A stretch of DNA of 6,664 nucleotides from JBFXDI01 sp050181295 (GCA_050181295.1 JBFXDI010000187.1:1-6664), one strand, 5' to 3'; shown: positions 1-6,452, counted from the first letter of the stretch. The notes: generated from the sequence alone by a model not told the origin. Made by a program: numbers and translations.

Positions 1-76
1 TCACCACCGGTCTGTTTGCGCGTGCCCCGGTTGAGCCTTTTAGCGCATTGAAGCCGGTGAGGGAAAGCGTTCGCGA

Positions 77-457
77 TCAATCGTACTTGATGTAGGCGAA
101 GCGCAGGTCCTTCTGCGGCGTGCCTTCAAGGCCATGGCCCTCCTGGCCCGGCTGCCACTGGACCACCTCCTCGATTTTCTTCGCAAGTGCGAAGTCCTTG
201 TCGGTGATGCCTTTCGCCTGGTGGTTCTTGAGCCGCACCTCGACCCAGGCATAAGACGCGGTGATGTCGGGGTGATGCCACGCCGCCTCGGCCAGATGCC
301 CGACGGTGTTGATGACCATGAGCGTGCCCTTCCAACTCGCGGTCTTATACTTCCGCCGGATCCACCCGCCTTCGAGGTGCCATGTCGGCAATTCCCTCTT
401 GAGACGCTCCTCCACCTCGGCGTCGGAATAGACGCGTTCCGCCCTTTCGTCGCTCAT
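77..457 (-). CDS. pcd: Pterin-4a-carbinolamine dehydratase-like protein (PCD/DCoH family)
   Basis: A 126-residue protein of the PCD/DCoH family, which dehydrates 4a-hydroxy-tetrahydropterins. The active-site signature is present: H61-H62-P63 in AEAAWHHPDI, H79 in KNHQ, and D88 in the GITDKDFALAK helix. As I recall, these match the rat DCoH catalytic residues in kind and spacing. I chose the ATG at 457 because an AAGGAGA Shine-Dalgarno (467-473) sits 9 nt upstream and homology begins soon after; the open frame further upstream (to 733) only mirrors the next gene. About 25 residues after position 100, ending RFAYIKYD, extend past the usual family length of roughly 100. No aromatic amino acid hydroxylase, the classical partner, is in view. 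The position divergent from beta-RFAP synthase suggests a role with H4MPT or another pterin, which is inference. The family call is firm; the physiological substrate is not. Confidence 0.92.
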   Translation of the reverse strand: MSDERAERVYSDAEVEERLKRELPTWHLEGGWIRRKYKTASWKGTLMVINTVGHLAEAAWHHPDITASYAWVEVRLKNHQAKGITDKDFALAKKIEEVVQWQPGQEGHGLEGTPQKDLRFAYIKYD

Positions 458-602
458 TCTTGATTGTCTCCTTGGCTTCTGCCACATTCCCCGGCACGGG
501 ACATCGGGCCGGCACCCTAGCATAGTCTGGCGTCCCTTCGCATGTGGGCACCATAATTGCCGGGGTTGTGGCGGCCCTGGCCTTCGAAGGCTTTCTTGGA
601 GA
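458..602. promoter_or_regulatory. Divergent intergenic region, likely promoters for pcd and the H4MPT operon
   Basis: This 145-bp stretch separates two divergently transcribed genes, so it must hold the leader and probably the promoters of both. It contains a -10-like CATAAT at 552-557 on the plus strand and a weaker TATGCT (519-524) on the minus strand. Neither has a convincing -35 at the right spacing. An imperfect inverted repeat, CACATTCCCCGGCA at 483-496 and TGCCGGGGTTGTG at 558-570, brackets the middle and could be an operator. The promoter role is inferred from gene orientation; the individual boxes are weak. Confidence 0.4.
467..473 (-). promoter_or_regulatory. Shine-Dalgarno of pcd-like gene
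   Basis: On the minus strand this reads AAGGAGA, 9 nt before the ATG at 457. It fixes the start of the dehydratase gene and argues against the longer open frame. Confidence 0.75.
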
Positions 603-1562
603 ATGTCCAGGAGCGTCACCGTAACGGTGCCGGCGCGCCTGCACCTCGGTTTTCTCGACATTGACGGTTCGCTGGGGCGCCGCTTCGGCAGCATCGGATT
701 GTCGATCGACAGTCCCGTGACGCGGGTGACCATAAGCCGCGCTGCACGCGATGTCGTTGAGGGCTGCGAGCGTGCGCGTGCGGCGCGCTATCTCGAGACC
801 ATGCGGCAGGCGCTGCAGCTCGAGGCGCGCCATCATCTCGTGGTCGAGGAGGCGAGCCCGCCACACGCTGGCTTGGGCTCCGGCACGCAGATCGCGCTTG
901 CCGTGGCCACCGCGCTGCGCAAGCTTCATGCGCTCTCGCCCGATGTGCGGGGCGACGCCGAGAGGCTCGGGCGGGGCGGGCGTTCGGGCGTGGGCATCGG
1001 CCTCTTCGAGCAGGGCGGCGTGGTGCTGGATGGCGGGCGAACCGACGGAAGCGGCCCGGCGCCGATCCTGGTCCGACTGCCGTTCCCGGAAGCCTGGCGC
1101 ATCCTCCTGATCAGCGACCCCGCCGCGGACGGCATCCATGGCGAGCGGGAGCTCAACGCCTTTGCCGATCTGAAGCCCTTTCCCGAGGCGGCCGCGGCGC
1201 ATCTCTGCCATCTCGTGGTGCTTGGTGTCCTGCCGGCGCTCATCGAGCAGGACATCGGGAGCTTCGGCGACGGCGTCACCGAAATCCAGGCGGTGGTCGG
1301 CGACTGGTTCGCGTCTGCGCAAGGTGGCCGTTTCGCGAGCGCCCGCGTCGCCGCCTCGATGGAGAAGCTGGCGGCGGCCGGGGCGCGGGGCATCGGCCAG
1401 AGCTCATGGGGCCCCACGGGCTTCGCGTTCGCGCAATCCCAGCAGCAGGCCGAGCGCCTCGCCGCCGCGCTGACAGGATCGACCGACATCGACTGCCGGA
1501 TCGTGCGCGGCAACAACCGCGGCGCCGTCATCACATCGAAGGAAGCCGCCGCCATCGCCTGA
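603..1562 (+). CDS. mptG: Beta-ribofuranosylaminobenzene 5'-phosphate synthase homologue (H4MPT biosynthesis)
   Basis: A 319-residue GHMP-superfamily protein matching beta-RFAP synthase. That enzyme joins 4-hydroxybenzoate or p-aminobenzoate to PRPP, releasing CO2 (if pABA) and PPi, and is the first committed step of methanopterin synthesis. The N-terminal PARLHLGFLDIDG (10-22) is typical of this branch. The GHMP glycine-rich loop is HAGLGSGTQ (88-96). Further conserved blocks are GRGGRSGVGIGLFEQGG (123-139) and GIGQSSWGPTGFAF (263-276). The length fits the bacterial enzymes, known in methylotrophs as Orf4/MptG. The start is the first ATG giving the full N-terminal strand. GGAGA at 598-602 is too close to serve, and GAAGG at 586-590 is a more plausible ribosome site. 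It is the first gene of the plus-strand cluster, 31 bp before mtdB. The pABA substrate is inferred from methylotroph work. Confidence 0.93.
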   Translation: MSRSVTVTVPARLHLGFLDIDGSLGRRFGSIGLSIDSPVTRVTISRAARDVVEGCERARAARYLETMRQALQLEARHHLVVEEASPPHAGLGSGTQIALAVATALRKLHALSPDVRGDAERLGRGGRSGVGIGLFEQGGVVLDGGRTDGSGPAPILVRLPFPEAWRILLISDPAADGIHGERELNAFADLKPFPEAAAAHLCHLVVLGVLPALIEQDIGSFGDGVTEIQAVVGDWFASAQGGRFASARVAASMEKLAAAGARGIGQSSWGPTGFAFAQSQQQAERLAAALTGSTDIDCRIVRGNNRGAVITSKEAAAIA

Positions 1563-1584
1563 GCGGCGCGCGGCGAACGTCACC

Positions 1585-1588
1585 GGAG
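1585..1588 (+). promoter_or_regulatory. Shine-Dalgarno of mtdB
   Basis: GGAG lies 5 nt before the mtdB ATG in the 31-bp gap after the beta-RFAP synthase gene. The short gap holds no hairpin or terminator that I can see, consistent with co-transcription. Confidence 0.6.
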
Positions 1589-1593
1589 TATCC

Positions 1594-2490
1594 ATGCCCG
1601 ACAAGAACATCCTGCACATGCTGACGCCGCTCAAGCACATGAGCCCCTTCGACGTGAACATGGCGGCGGACGCCGGCTACTACACCATAGCGACCTACAC
1701 GGAGGTGACGTTTCCCGAAGTGACCGCGCTCGTCCAGGATGCGATCTTCTCGCGTCCGCCAAAGCTCGGCGCGCGCACTGGCGTCTTCATCGGCGGCAAG
1801 GACGCCATCATTGCGCTCGACATGCTGGAAGCGGCCCACAAGGCACTGGTGCCTCCGTTCGCGCTGTCGCTTTTCGCCGACCCCGCGGGATCCTTCACGA
1901 CCGCCGGCGCTATGGTCGCCGTGGTCCAGAAGCTGCTCAGGGAAAAGACGGGCAAGACCTTCAAGGACGTGCGCGTCGCGGTCTTCGGGGCGACCGGCGT
2001 AGTCGGGTTCTCTGCCGCCGTCATCGCCGCCCTGGAGGGCGCCGATGTGATCCTCGTCGGCTATGACGGCGAGGAGCGCGTCAGGAAGGCCGCAGGCGAG
2101 ATCGGGAAGCGCTTTAGCGTCAAGGTGCGCTATGCCGACGGCAGCACGGAGGAGAAGAAGCAGGCGGTGCTGAACGAGGCGCAGGTCGCCCTCACGGCGG
2201 CGCGCGCCGGCATGCAGGTTCTGTCTTCCGCCCAGGTCGCGAAAGCCGGGGAGCTTCTGGTCGTCGCCGACGTCAACGCGGTTCCGCCTGCGGGCGTCGA
2301 GGGACTGAAGGTGCAGGCGGCCGGCGAGCCCATCGGCGACACGAAGGTTCTGGGCGTGGGTCCGCTGACGATCGGCGCCGTGAAGTACAAGACGGAGTTC
2401 GGGTTGTTCAAGAAGATGATCGAGGCGACGAAGCCGGTGAAATTCGATTTCCGGGACGCTTTCGCGCTCGCGACCGAACATGCGGGCTAG
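1594..2490 (+). CDS. mtdB: NAD(P)-dependent methylene-tetrahydromethanopterin dehydrogenase MtdB
   Basis: A 298-residue cytoplasmic dehydrogenase that oxidises methylene-H4MPT to methenyl-H4MPT with NAD+ or NADP+, the second step of formaldehyde oxidation after Fae. The N-terminus, ILHMLTPLKHMSPFDVNMA (6-24), is characteristic of MtdB and differs from MtdA, which serves both H4MPT and H4F and whose start I recall as unlike this. The dinucleotide-binding Rossmann strand and loop is VRVAVFGATGVVG (126-138). Other conserved stretches are TGVFIGGKDA (62-71), FADPAGSFTTAGA (94-106) and VADVNAVPPAGVEG (near 225-238). Length equals the family norm. The ATG at 1594 has GGAG 5 nt upstream. The stop (2488-2490) is 10 bp before my preferred start of the next gene. 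Cofactor preference cannot be read with certainty here. Confidence 0.96.
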   Translation: MPDKNILHMLTPLKHMSPFDVNMAADAGYYTIATYTEVTFPEVTALVQDAIFSRPPKLGARTGVFIGGKDAIIALDMLEAAHKALVPPFALSLFADPAGSFTTAGAMVAVVQKLLREKTGKTFKDVRVAVFGATGVVGFSAAVIAALEGADVILVGYDGEERVRKAAGEIGKRFSVKVRYADGSTEEKKQAVLNEAQVALTAARAGMQVLSSAQVAKAGELLVVADVNAVPPAGVEGLKVQAAGEPIGDTKVLGVGPLTIGAVKYKTEFGLFKKMIEATKPVKFDFRDAFALATEHAG

Positions 2491-2500
2491 GCGTGGCGCG

Positions 2501-3601
2501 ATGCTGATCGCCGCGCTTTCCGGACGTTCCATTGCCAACGCCGCCGCGCGCGCCGGCTATGCACCGCTGGTGGCGGATCTGTTCGGCGACAGGGATACGC
2601 GCGACATCGCGCAAGGCCTGGAGCAGGTGCCGGGCGATCTGCGGCGCGGGCTCGGCAAGCGGCCTCTTATCTCGGCGCTCGAACGGCTCGCGCACGGCCG
2701 GGAGCCGGTCGGGCTCGTCTGCGGCGCGGGCTTCGAGGCGAGCCCTCGGTTCTTGTCTCCCCTCGCGCGCCGCTGGCCGCTTTTCGGCAACGACGCCGGC
2801 CTCGTGGCGCGTCTCAAGGATCCTTTCGCCTTTGCCGCGTTGTGCGGGGAATTCGGCGTCGCCCATCCCGGAATACGCAAGACACCTCCCGCGGACCCTC
2901 GCGGCTGGCTCGTGAAGCGGGCGGGCGCGAGCGGCGGCGGCCACGTGCGACGAGCGGCCAATAAGCGATCCAAGGCCAAGGCCGACTATTGGCAGGAGCG
3001 CATCGGCGGCGATGCGGTCTCCGCCGCCTTCCTGGCCGACGGAAAGAACGTACTCGTCGTGGCCTTCTCGCGGCAGTGGACGGATCCTGCGCCGGAGGCC
3101 GAGTTCCGCTATGGCGGTGTCGTGCGAATCCCGCGGGCGGCCGTCGCCGCGCGTGGAAAAATGCTCGACGCCGTGCGGAAATTCTCCACGCTCGGCCTCA
3201 AGGGCCTGAACAGCGCCGATTTCCTCGTGAACGATGAAGGGTGCTGGCTGCTCGAGATCAATCCGCGGCCGGGCGCCTCGCTGGATGTATTGACGGACAG
3301 AAGGGGCGAGATGTTCGCCCTGCATGTGGAGGCATGTCGCGGCGCGCTGCCTCGCGAAGCTCCGGACTATGACGGTTTCGGCGCCGCCATGGTCGTCTAT
3401 GCGAGGCGTGAGGTCCCTTGCGTGCCCGATATTTCCTGGCCGGACTGGTCGGCTGACCGGCAGAATGCCGGCACACGCGTGAGGAGCGGGGAGCCGCTTT
3501 GCACCGTGCTTGCCAGCGAGGCCGGCCCGGCGAGGGCGGAGGCCACCGTGCGCGAACGGGCCGTCAGGATACGGATGATGCTGGAGGGCGATGCCCGATG
3601 A
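2501..3601 (+). CDS. orfY: ATP-grasp family protein, OrfY-like, of the H4MPT cluster
   Basis: A 366-residue ATP-grasp protein. Such enzymes form amide or related bonds through an acyl-phosphate. The region from about 96 to 262 holds the fold: the ATP lysine and flexible glycine loop in WLVKRAGASGGGHV (K139, G142-G147), a QE (165-166) that may begin the adenine-contacting hinge, and the metal-binding LLEINPRPGAS (E252, N254). The first 80 residues form a Rossmann-like pre-domain beginning MLIAALSGRSIANAA. The start is uncertain: an ATG at 2480 adds seven residues and overlaps mtdB by 11 nt. I prefer 2501 because it begins right at the first strand; neither has a good Shine-Dalgarno. It resembles OrfY of methylotroph clusters, whose reaction is not, to my knowledge, established. 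A ligase role in H4MPT or methylofuran synthesis is inference. Its stop overlaps the mch start as ATGA. Confidence 0.85.
   Translation: MLIAALSGRSIANAAARAGYAPLVADLFGDRDTRDIAQGLEQVPGDLRRGLGKRPLISALERLAHGREPVGLVCGAGFEASPRFLSPLARRWPLFGNDAGLVARLKDPFAFAALCGEFGVAHPGIRKTPPADPRGWLVKRAGASGGGHVRRAANKRSKAKADYWQERIGGDAVSAAFLADGKNVLVVAFSRQWTDPAPEAEFRYGGVVRIPRAAVAARGKMLDAVRKFSTLGLKGLNSADFLVNDEGCWLLEINPRPGASLDVLTDRRGEMFALHVEACRGALPREAPDYDGFGAAMVVYARREVPCVPDISWPDWSADRQNAGTRVRSGEPLCTVLASEAGPARAEATVRERAVRIRMMLEGDAR
3583..3587 (+). promoter_or_regulatory. Shine-Dalgarno of mch, inside the upstream ATP-grasp gene
   Basis: GGAGG lies 10 nt before the ATG at 3598, inside the end of the preceding coding region. 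It supports the short Mch start over the in-frame ATG at 3499. Confidence 0.65.
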
Positions 3602-4560
3602 CGACAGGGCTCAGCGTCAACGCCAATGCCGCAACACTTGTGGACGCCCTGCTGCGCGACGCGGACCGCCTGCGGATATCGGCCTCGACCGGCCCGAAGG
3701 GCGAGCGCCTCATCGACCTCGGGGCTCGCGCGCTGGGCAGCATCGAGGCGGGCTTGAGACTTTCCGAGATCTGCATGGGAGGTCTCGGCAGGGCGCGCCT
3801 TTCCGCCCAAGGCGGTGGCCGTTGGCCCTGGAGCATCGAGGTTTCCGCCGCGCGGCCGAAGATCGCCTGCCTCGCCAGCCAGTATGCCGGCTGGAACCTG
3901 TCGCACGGCGAGGGCAAAGGCGCCTATGTGGCCATGGGGTCCGGCCCGGCGCGGGCGCTCGCCCGGAAGGAGAAGCTTTTCGAGCAGCTCGACTATCGCG
4001 ACACCGCCGAGACCGCCACCATCGTGCTCGAGGCGGCCGGCCCCCCGCCGGTCGAGATCGTCGACAAGCTGGCGCACGACTGCGGCGTCAAGCATGCCGC
4101 GCTCAACATCCTCTACGCGCCGACCCGCAGCCTCGCCGGTGGTGTCCAGGTCGTGGCGCGGGTGCTTGAGGTCGCGCTGCATGCGGCGCATGAGACGAGC
4201 TTCCCGCTCGACCGCATTGTCGACGGGATGGGAGTGGCGCCGCTTTCCCCGCCCCATCCCGACTTCGTGACGGCGCTCGGGCGCACCAACGACGCCATCA
4301 TCTATGGCGGCCGGGTTCATCTGTTCGTCACCGGCCCTGCGGACGACGCCCGCGCGCTCGCGGCCAGCCTGCCGAGCCTTTCCTCGCGCGATTACGGCCA
4401 TCCCTTCGCGGCCATCTTCAAGCGCTTCAACGGCGATTTCTACGCAATAGACCCAAAGCTTTTCAGCCCCGCCGAGGTGATCGTCTCCGCCATCGATGCG
4501 GGCGAGACGTTCCATGGCGGCTCTGTGAACTGGGACGTCCTCGATGCCTCCTTCGCCTGA
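3598..4560 (+). CDS. mch: Methenyl-tetrahydromethanopterin cyclohydrolase Mch
   Basis: A 320-residue cytoplasmic enzyme that reversibly hydrolyses methenyl-H4MPT to N5-formyl-H4MPT, the step after MtdB and before formyl transfer to methylofuran. Recognised by LSVNANAATLVD (5-16), ACLASQYAGWNLS (90-102), AMGSGPARAL (112-121), GRTNDAIIYGGRVHLF (228-243) and FKRFNGDFYAIDPKLFSPA (274-292). R188 and E191 in ARVLEV have the R-x-x-E spacing of the catalytic pair I recall from archaeal Mch. I chose the ATG at 3598 because the protein then begins as in homologues and has GGAGG (3583-3587) 10 nt upstream. The frame is open to an earlier ATG at 3499, but that stretch only mirrors the previous gene. The start overlaps the stop of the preceding gene as ATGA, so translational coupling is likely. 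The length agrees with the family. Confidence 0.97.
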   Translation: MTTGLSVNANAATLVDALLRDADRLRISASTGPKGERLIDLGARALGSIEAGLRLSEICMGGLGRARLSAQGGGRWPWSIEVSAARPKIACLASQYAGWNLSHGEGKGAYVAMGSGPARALARKEKLFEQLDYRDTAETATIVLEAAGPPPVEIVDKLAHDCGVKHAALNILYAPTRSLAGGVQVVARVLEVALHAAHETSFPLDRIVDGMGVAPLSPPHPDFVTALGRTNDAIIYGGRVHLFVTGPADDARALAASLPSLSSRDYGHPFAAIFKRFNGDFYAIDPKLFSPAEVIVSAIDAGETFHGGSVNWDVLDASFA

Positions 4561-5488
4561 AGGCGGCCTCACCCTCGTCGCGGCGCGGCCCCGCGTCGCG
4601 GTGATGGCGGAAAAGCGCGACGGCCATGCGTTCCGCCTGGTCAAGGCGCTGCGGGGGCTCGGTGCGGAAGCCCGCCGCGTGAGTCTCGTGGACTGCGTGT
4701 TCGACACGACGCAAAGAGCGGGACTGGTGGTGCCGGGTTTCGGCCGCCGGCTGCCGGATGCCGTTCTCGTGCGCTCCATTCCGGCCGGCACCTTCGAGGC
4801 CGTCACCAGAAGGCTCGGCATCCTGCATGCGCTTCGCGAGCAGGGGGTGCTCGTGTGGAACGACGCCCGTGCCATCGAGCGCTGCGTCGACAAGTCGACC
4901 ACGAGCTTCTTTCTCGCCAAGGCAGGCATACCGACGCCTACCACCTGGGCCGTGGAGAACCATGCGGCGGCGGCCGCCATCGTGAGACGGGAGACGCTGC
5001 GTGGTCCGCTCGTCTTCAAGCCGCTGTTCGGATCGCAGGGCAGGGGGCTGAAGCTCGTGCGGCAGGAAACCGACCTGCCCCGGGCGGAGGAGGCGTCGGG
5101 CGTCTACTATCTCCAGCGCTTCATGGGCGAGGACAGGGAGGGCTTCCACGACTATCGGGTGTTCGTGATTGCCGGCCGGGCCGTCGCTGCCATGGCGCGG
5201 CATCATCGCGACTGGATCACCAATGTGAAGCGCGGCGGAGAGCCGCGTCCCGCAGCGCTCGATCCGGAGCTTTCGGGGCTCGCCGAGCGGGCGGCGCGGG
5301 CGGTGGAGGCGGATTTCTGCGGCGTCGACATCTTGCGCCTCGCCGTTGGCCGCGGCGCGGTGCTGGAGGTGAACTCGATGCCCGCCTGGTCGGGTCTGCG
5401 GAAGGTCAGTCCGGTCGACATCACCGGCCATCTGGCGGCAGCACTTTTGGCGGCGCTTGGAGAGGCGGAGGCGAGGAGGCGCGCGTGA
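4544..5488 (+). CDS. orf5: RimK-like ATP-grasp ligase, Orf5-like, of the H4MPT cluster
   Basis: A 314-residue ATP-grasp protein of the RimK/glutamate-ligase type, distinct from the ATP-grasp protein upstream of mch. After a Rossmann-like pre-domain (RVAVMAEKRDGHA, 17-29) comes the RimK-type linker in which N106 begins VWNDARAIERCVDKSTT. The ATP domain follows: VFKPLFGSQGRGLKLV (157-172; K159 and glycine loop), DYRVFVI (203-209), WITNVKRGG (224-232), CGVDIL (259-264) and the metal site LEVNSMPAWSGL (E275, N277). RimK relatives add glutamate to proteins, F420 or sarcinapterin, so addition of an amino acid to a C1 cofactor, such as the glutamate chain of methylofuran, is a reasonable guess but unproven. 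The start overlaps mch by 17 nt and has only a weak GGGA; a later ATG at 4604 would cut the first strand. The stop overlaps the next start as GTGA. Confidence 0.88.
   Translation: MPPSPEGGLTLVAARPRVAVMAEKRDGHAFRLVKALRGLGAEARRVSLVDCVFDTTQRAGLVVPGFGRRLPDAVLVRSIPAGTFEAVTRRLGILHALREQGVLVWNDARAIERCVDKSTTSFFLAKAGIPTPTTWAVENHAAAAAIVRRETLRGPLVFKPLFGSQGRGLKLVRQETDLPRAEEASGVYYLQRFMGEDREGFHDYRVFVIAGRAVAAMARHHRDWITNVKRGGEPRPAALDPELSGLAERAARAVEADFCGVDILRLAVGRGAVLEVNSMPAWSGLRKVSPVDITGHLAAALLAALGEAEARRRA
5473..5479 (+). promoter_or_regulatory. Shine-Dalgarno that sets the GTG start of orf7
   Basis: GAGGAGG ends 5 nt before the GTG at 5485. No in-frame ATG occurs at a sensible place near the start of homology, so this site decides the start. 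It lies within the coding end of the preceding gene. Confidence 0.75.
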
Positions 5489-6414
5489 CGGCCGGGCTGG
5501 CACTCGCTCTCGGGCGAGCCTTCATCGCCGCGTGCCGGGACGAGCTCCAGGCACTGAAGCCCGGCAACGTCCACGTCTTCGCGGACGGCCACCGAATGAC
5601 GGTGGCCGATTTCGAGCGGAGCGCCGAGGCGGCCGCCGGCCCGCTGAGCCGTTCCGGCGCCCGGACGGGCCTGCGCATCCTCGAAGCCGTCCGGGCCACG
5701 CAGGCCGCCGCCGGCCAGAACACCAATCTCGGCATCGTGCTCCTCTGCGCGCCGCTGGCGCGCGCGGCGGAGGCGGGAGAGGACCTTCGCTCCTCGCTGA
5801 AAACCGTGCTCGCCGATCTCGATCGGGAGGACGCCGCGAACGCCTTCGAGGCGATCCGGCTCGCTTCCCCGGCGGGTCTCGGCGCGGCCGCGCGCCACGA
5901 CGTGCGAGAGCCTGCGGCCGCCACGTTGCGCGAAGCCATGGCGGAGGCGGCTCCCCGCGATCGCATCGCGCGCGCCTATGCGGACGGGTTCTCGGAAGTT
6001 TTTGATCTTGGGCTTCCGGCGCTGACGGCCGCTTCGGGAGCGGGACCGCGCTGGTGGCCGGCCGCTGCCGCCTATCTGGCATTCCTGCGCGTCGCTCCTG
6101 ACAGCCATGTCTCCCGCAAGTTCGGGGACGGCGTTGCGAATGCTCTGAGAGAGGAAACCGAAGCCTGGCTCGGTGGCCTTGCGCCTGTTGCGGAAGAGCG
6201 TGCGCTCACCGCATACCTCGCCGATTTCGACCGGTCGCTGAAGGAGCGTGGCCTCAATCCGGGCACCTGCGCCGACCTCACCGTCGCGACGCTTTTTGTC
6301 GCTCGTCTGCATGACGTCTTGCGGGAACGGCAAGAGAATGGTTCACTCCGGCCCGGCGAGGCAGGAGCTTCGCTGCTATCTGGCCAACCGGTCCGGCGCC
6401 TTGCTGGATGCTGA
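5485..6414 (+). CDS. orf7: CitG-like (triphosphoribosyl-dephospho-CoA synthase family) protein, Orf7-like
   Basis: A 309-residue, mainly helical protein of the CitG/MdcB family, whose classical members make 2'-(5''-triphosphoribosyl)-3'-dephospho-CoA from ATP and dephospho-CoA for citrate or malonate lyase. Family motifs: ALKPGNVHVF (23-32), GQNTNLGIVLL (77-87), DSHVSRKFG (206-214) and LNPGTCADLTVATLF (257-271). No lyase or acyl carrier genes are present, so the classical role is unlikely. Methylotroph clusters carry this gene as orf7 next to fae, so a related nucleotide or ribosyl transfer in cofactor synthesis is inferred. The start is GTG, chosen because GAGGAGG lies 5 nt upstream and homology begins there; the frame stays open far upstream only because of GC bias. 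GTGA overlaps the preceding stop. The tail after about residue 276 is low-complexity and lies beyond the last family motif. Confidence 0.85.
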   Translation: MTAGLALALGRAFIAACRDELQALKPGNVHVFADGHRMTVADFERSAEAAAGPLSRSGARTGLRILEAVRATQAAAGQNTNLGIVLLCAPLARAAEAGEDLRSSLKTVLADLDREDAANAFEAIRLASPAGLGAAARHDVREPAAATLREAMAEAAPRDRIARAYADGFSEVFDLGLPALTAASGAGPRWWPAAAAYLAFLRVAPDSHVSRKFGDGVANALREETEAWLGGLAPVAEERALTAYLADFDRSLKERGLNPGTCADLTVATLFVARLHDVLRERQENGSLRPGEAGASLLSGQPVRRLAGC

Positions 6415-6438
6415 CAACAAGGATAGTCGTTCTGCCGG

Positions 6439-6452
6439 CGCCGCCGGCGGCG
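6439..6452. repeat. GC-rich palindrome in the orf7-fae gap
   Basis: A perfect 14-nt palindrome (CGCCGCCGGCGGCG) able to form a 5-bp GC stem with a tetraloop, 24 nt after the orf7 stop. No T-run follows (next bases GCATGGATTGG), so it is not a canonical intrinsic terminator. It could be a processing or stability element upstream of fae, or chance in GC-rich DNA. Confidence 0.35.

Noticed and set aside
1..76. Possible gene end or hairpin at the left edge (TCACCACCGG at 1-10 against CCGGTGA at 54-60)
   Set aside because: The match is short and imperfect, no T-run follows, and the stretch is too short to support a coding call; I see nothing firm here.
345..1322. Long minus-strand open frame of about 325 codons opposite the beta-RFAP synthase gene
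   Set aside because: Its translation is Arg/Ala-rich with no family motifs, and it lies opposite a clearly recognised gene; GC-rich DNA gives such mirrors routinely. The same applies to the long minus-strand frames at 1531-2538, 2408-3325, 3397-5019, 4463-5503 and 5203-6333.
603..1562. GHMP small-molecule kinase (for example mevalonate or homoserine kinase)
   Set aside because: The GLGSGTQ loop is shared with kinases, but the PARLHLGFLD start, the FEQGG block and SSWGPTGFAF match the beta-RFAP synthase branch, and the neighbours are H4MPT genes.
1594..2490. MtdA (NADP-specific methylene-H4F/H4MPT dehydrogenase)
   Set aside because: The N-terminal ILHMLTPLKHMSPFDVNMA block belongs to MtdB, and MtdA's start as I remember it differs.
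3499..3597. 33-residue N-terminal extension of Mch
   Set aside because: The extension (MHRACQRGRPGEGGG...) is the out-of-frame reading of the preceding gene, has no homology character, and the ATG at 3598 has a proper Shine-Dalgarno and the expected Mch N-terminus.
6401..6427. fae promoter from TTGCTG and GATAGT
   Set aside because: The boxes are weak and the 15-nt spacing is short, so I did not call a specific promoter.
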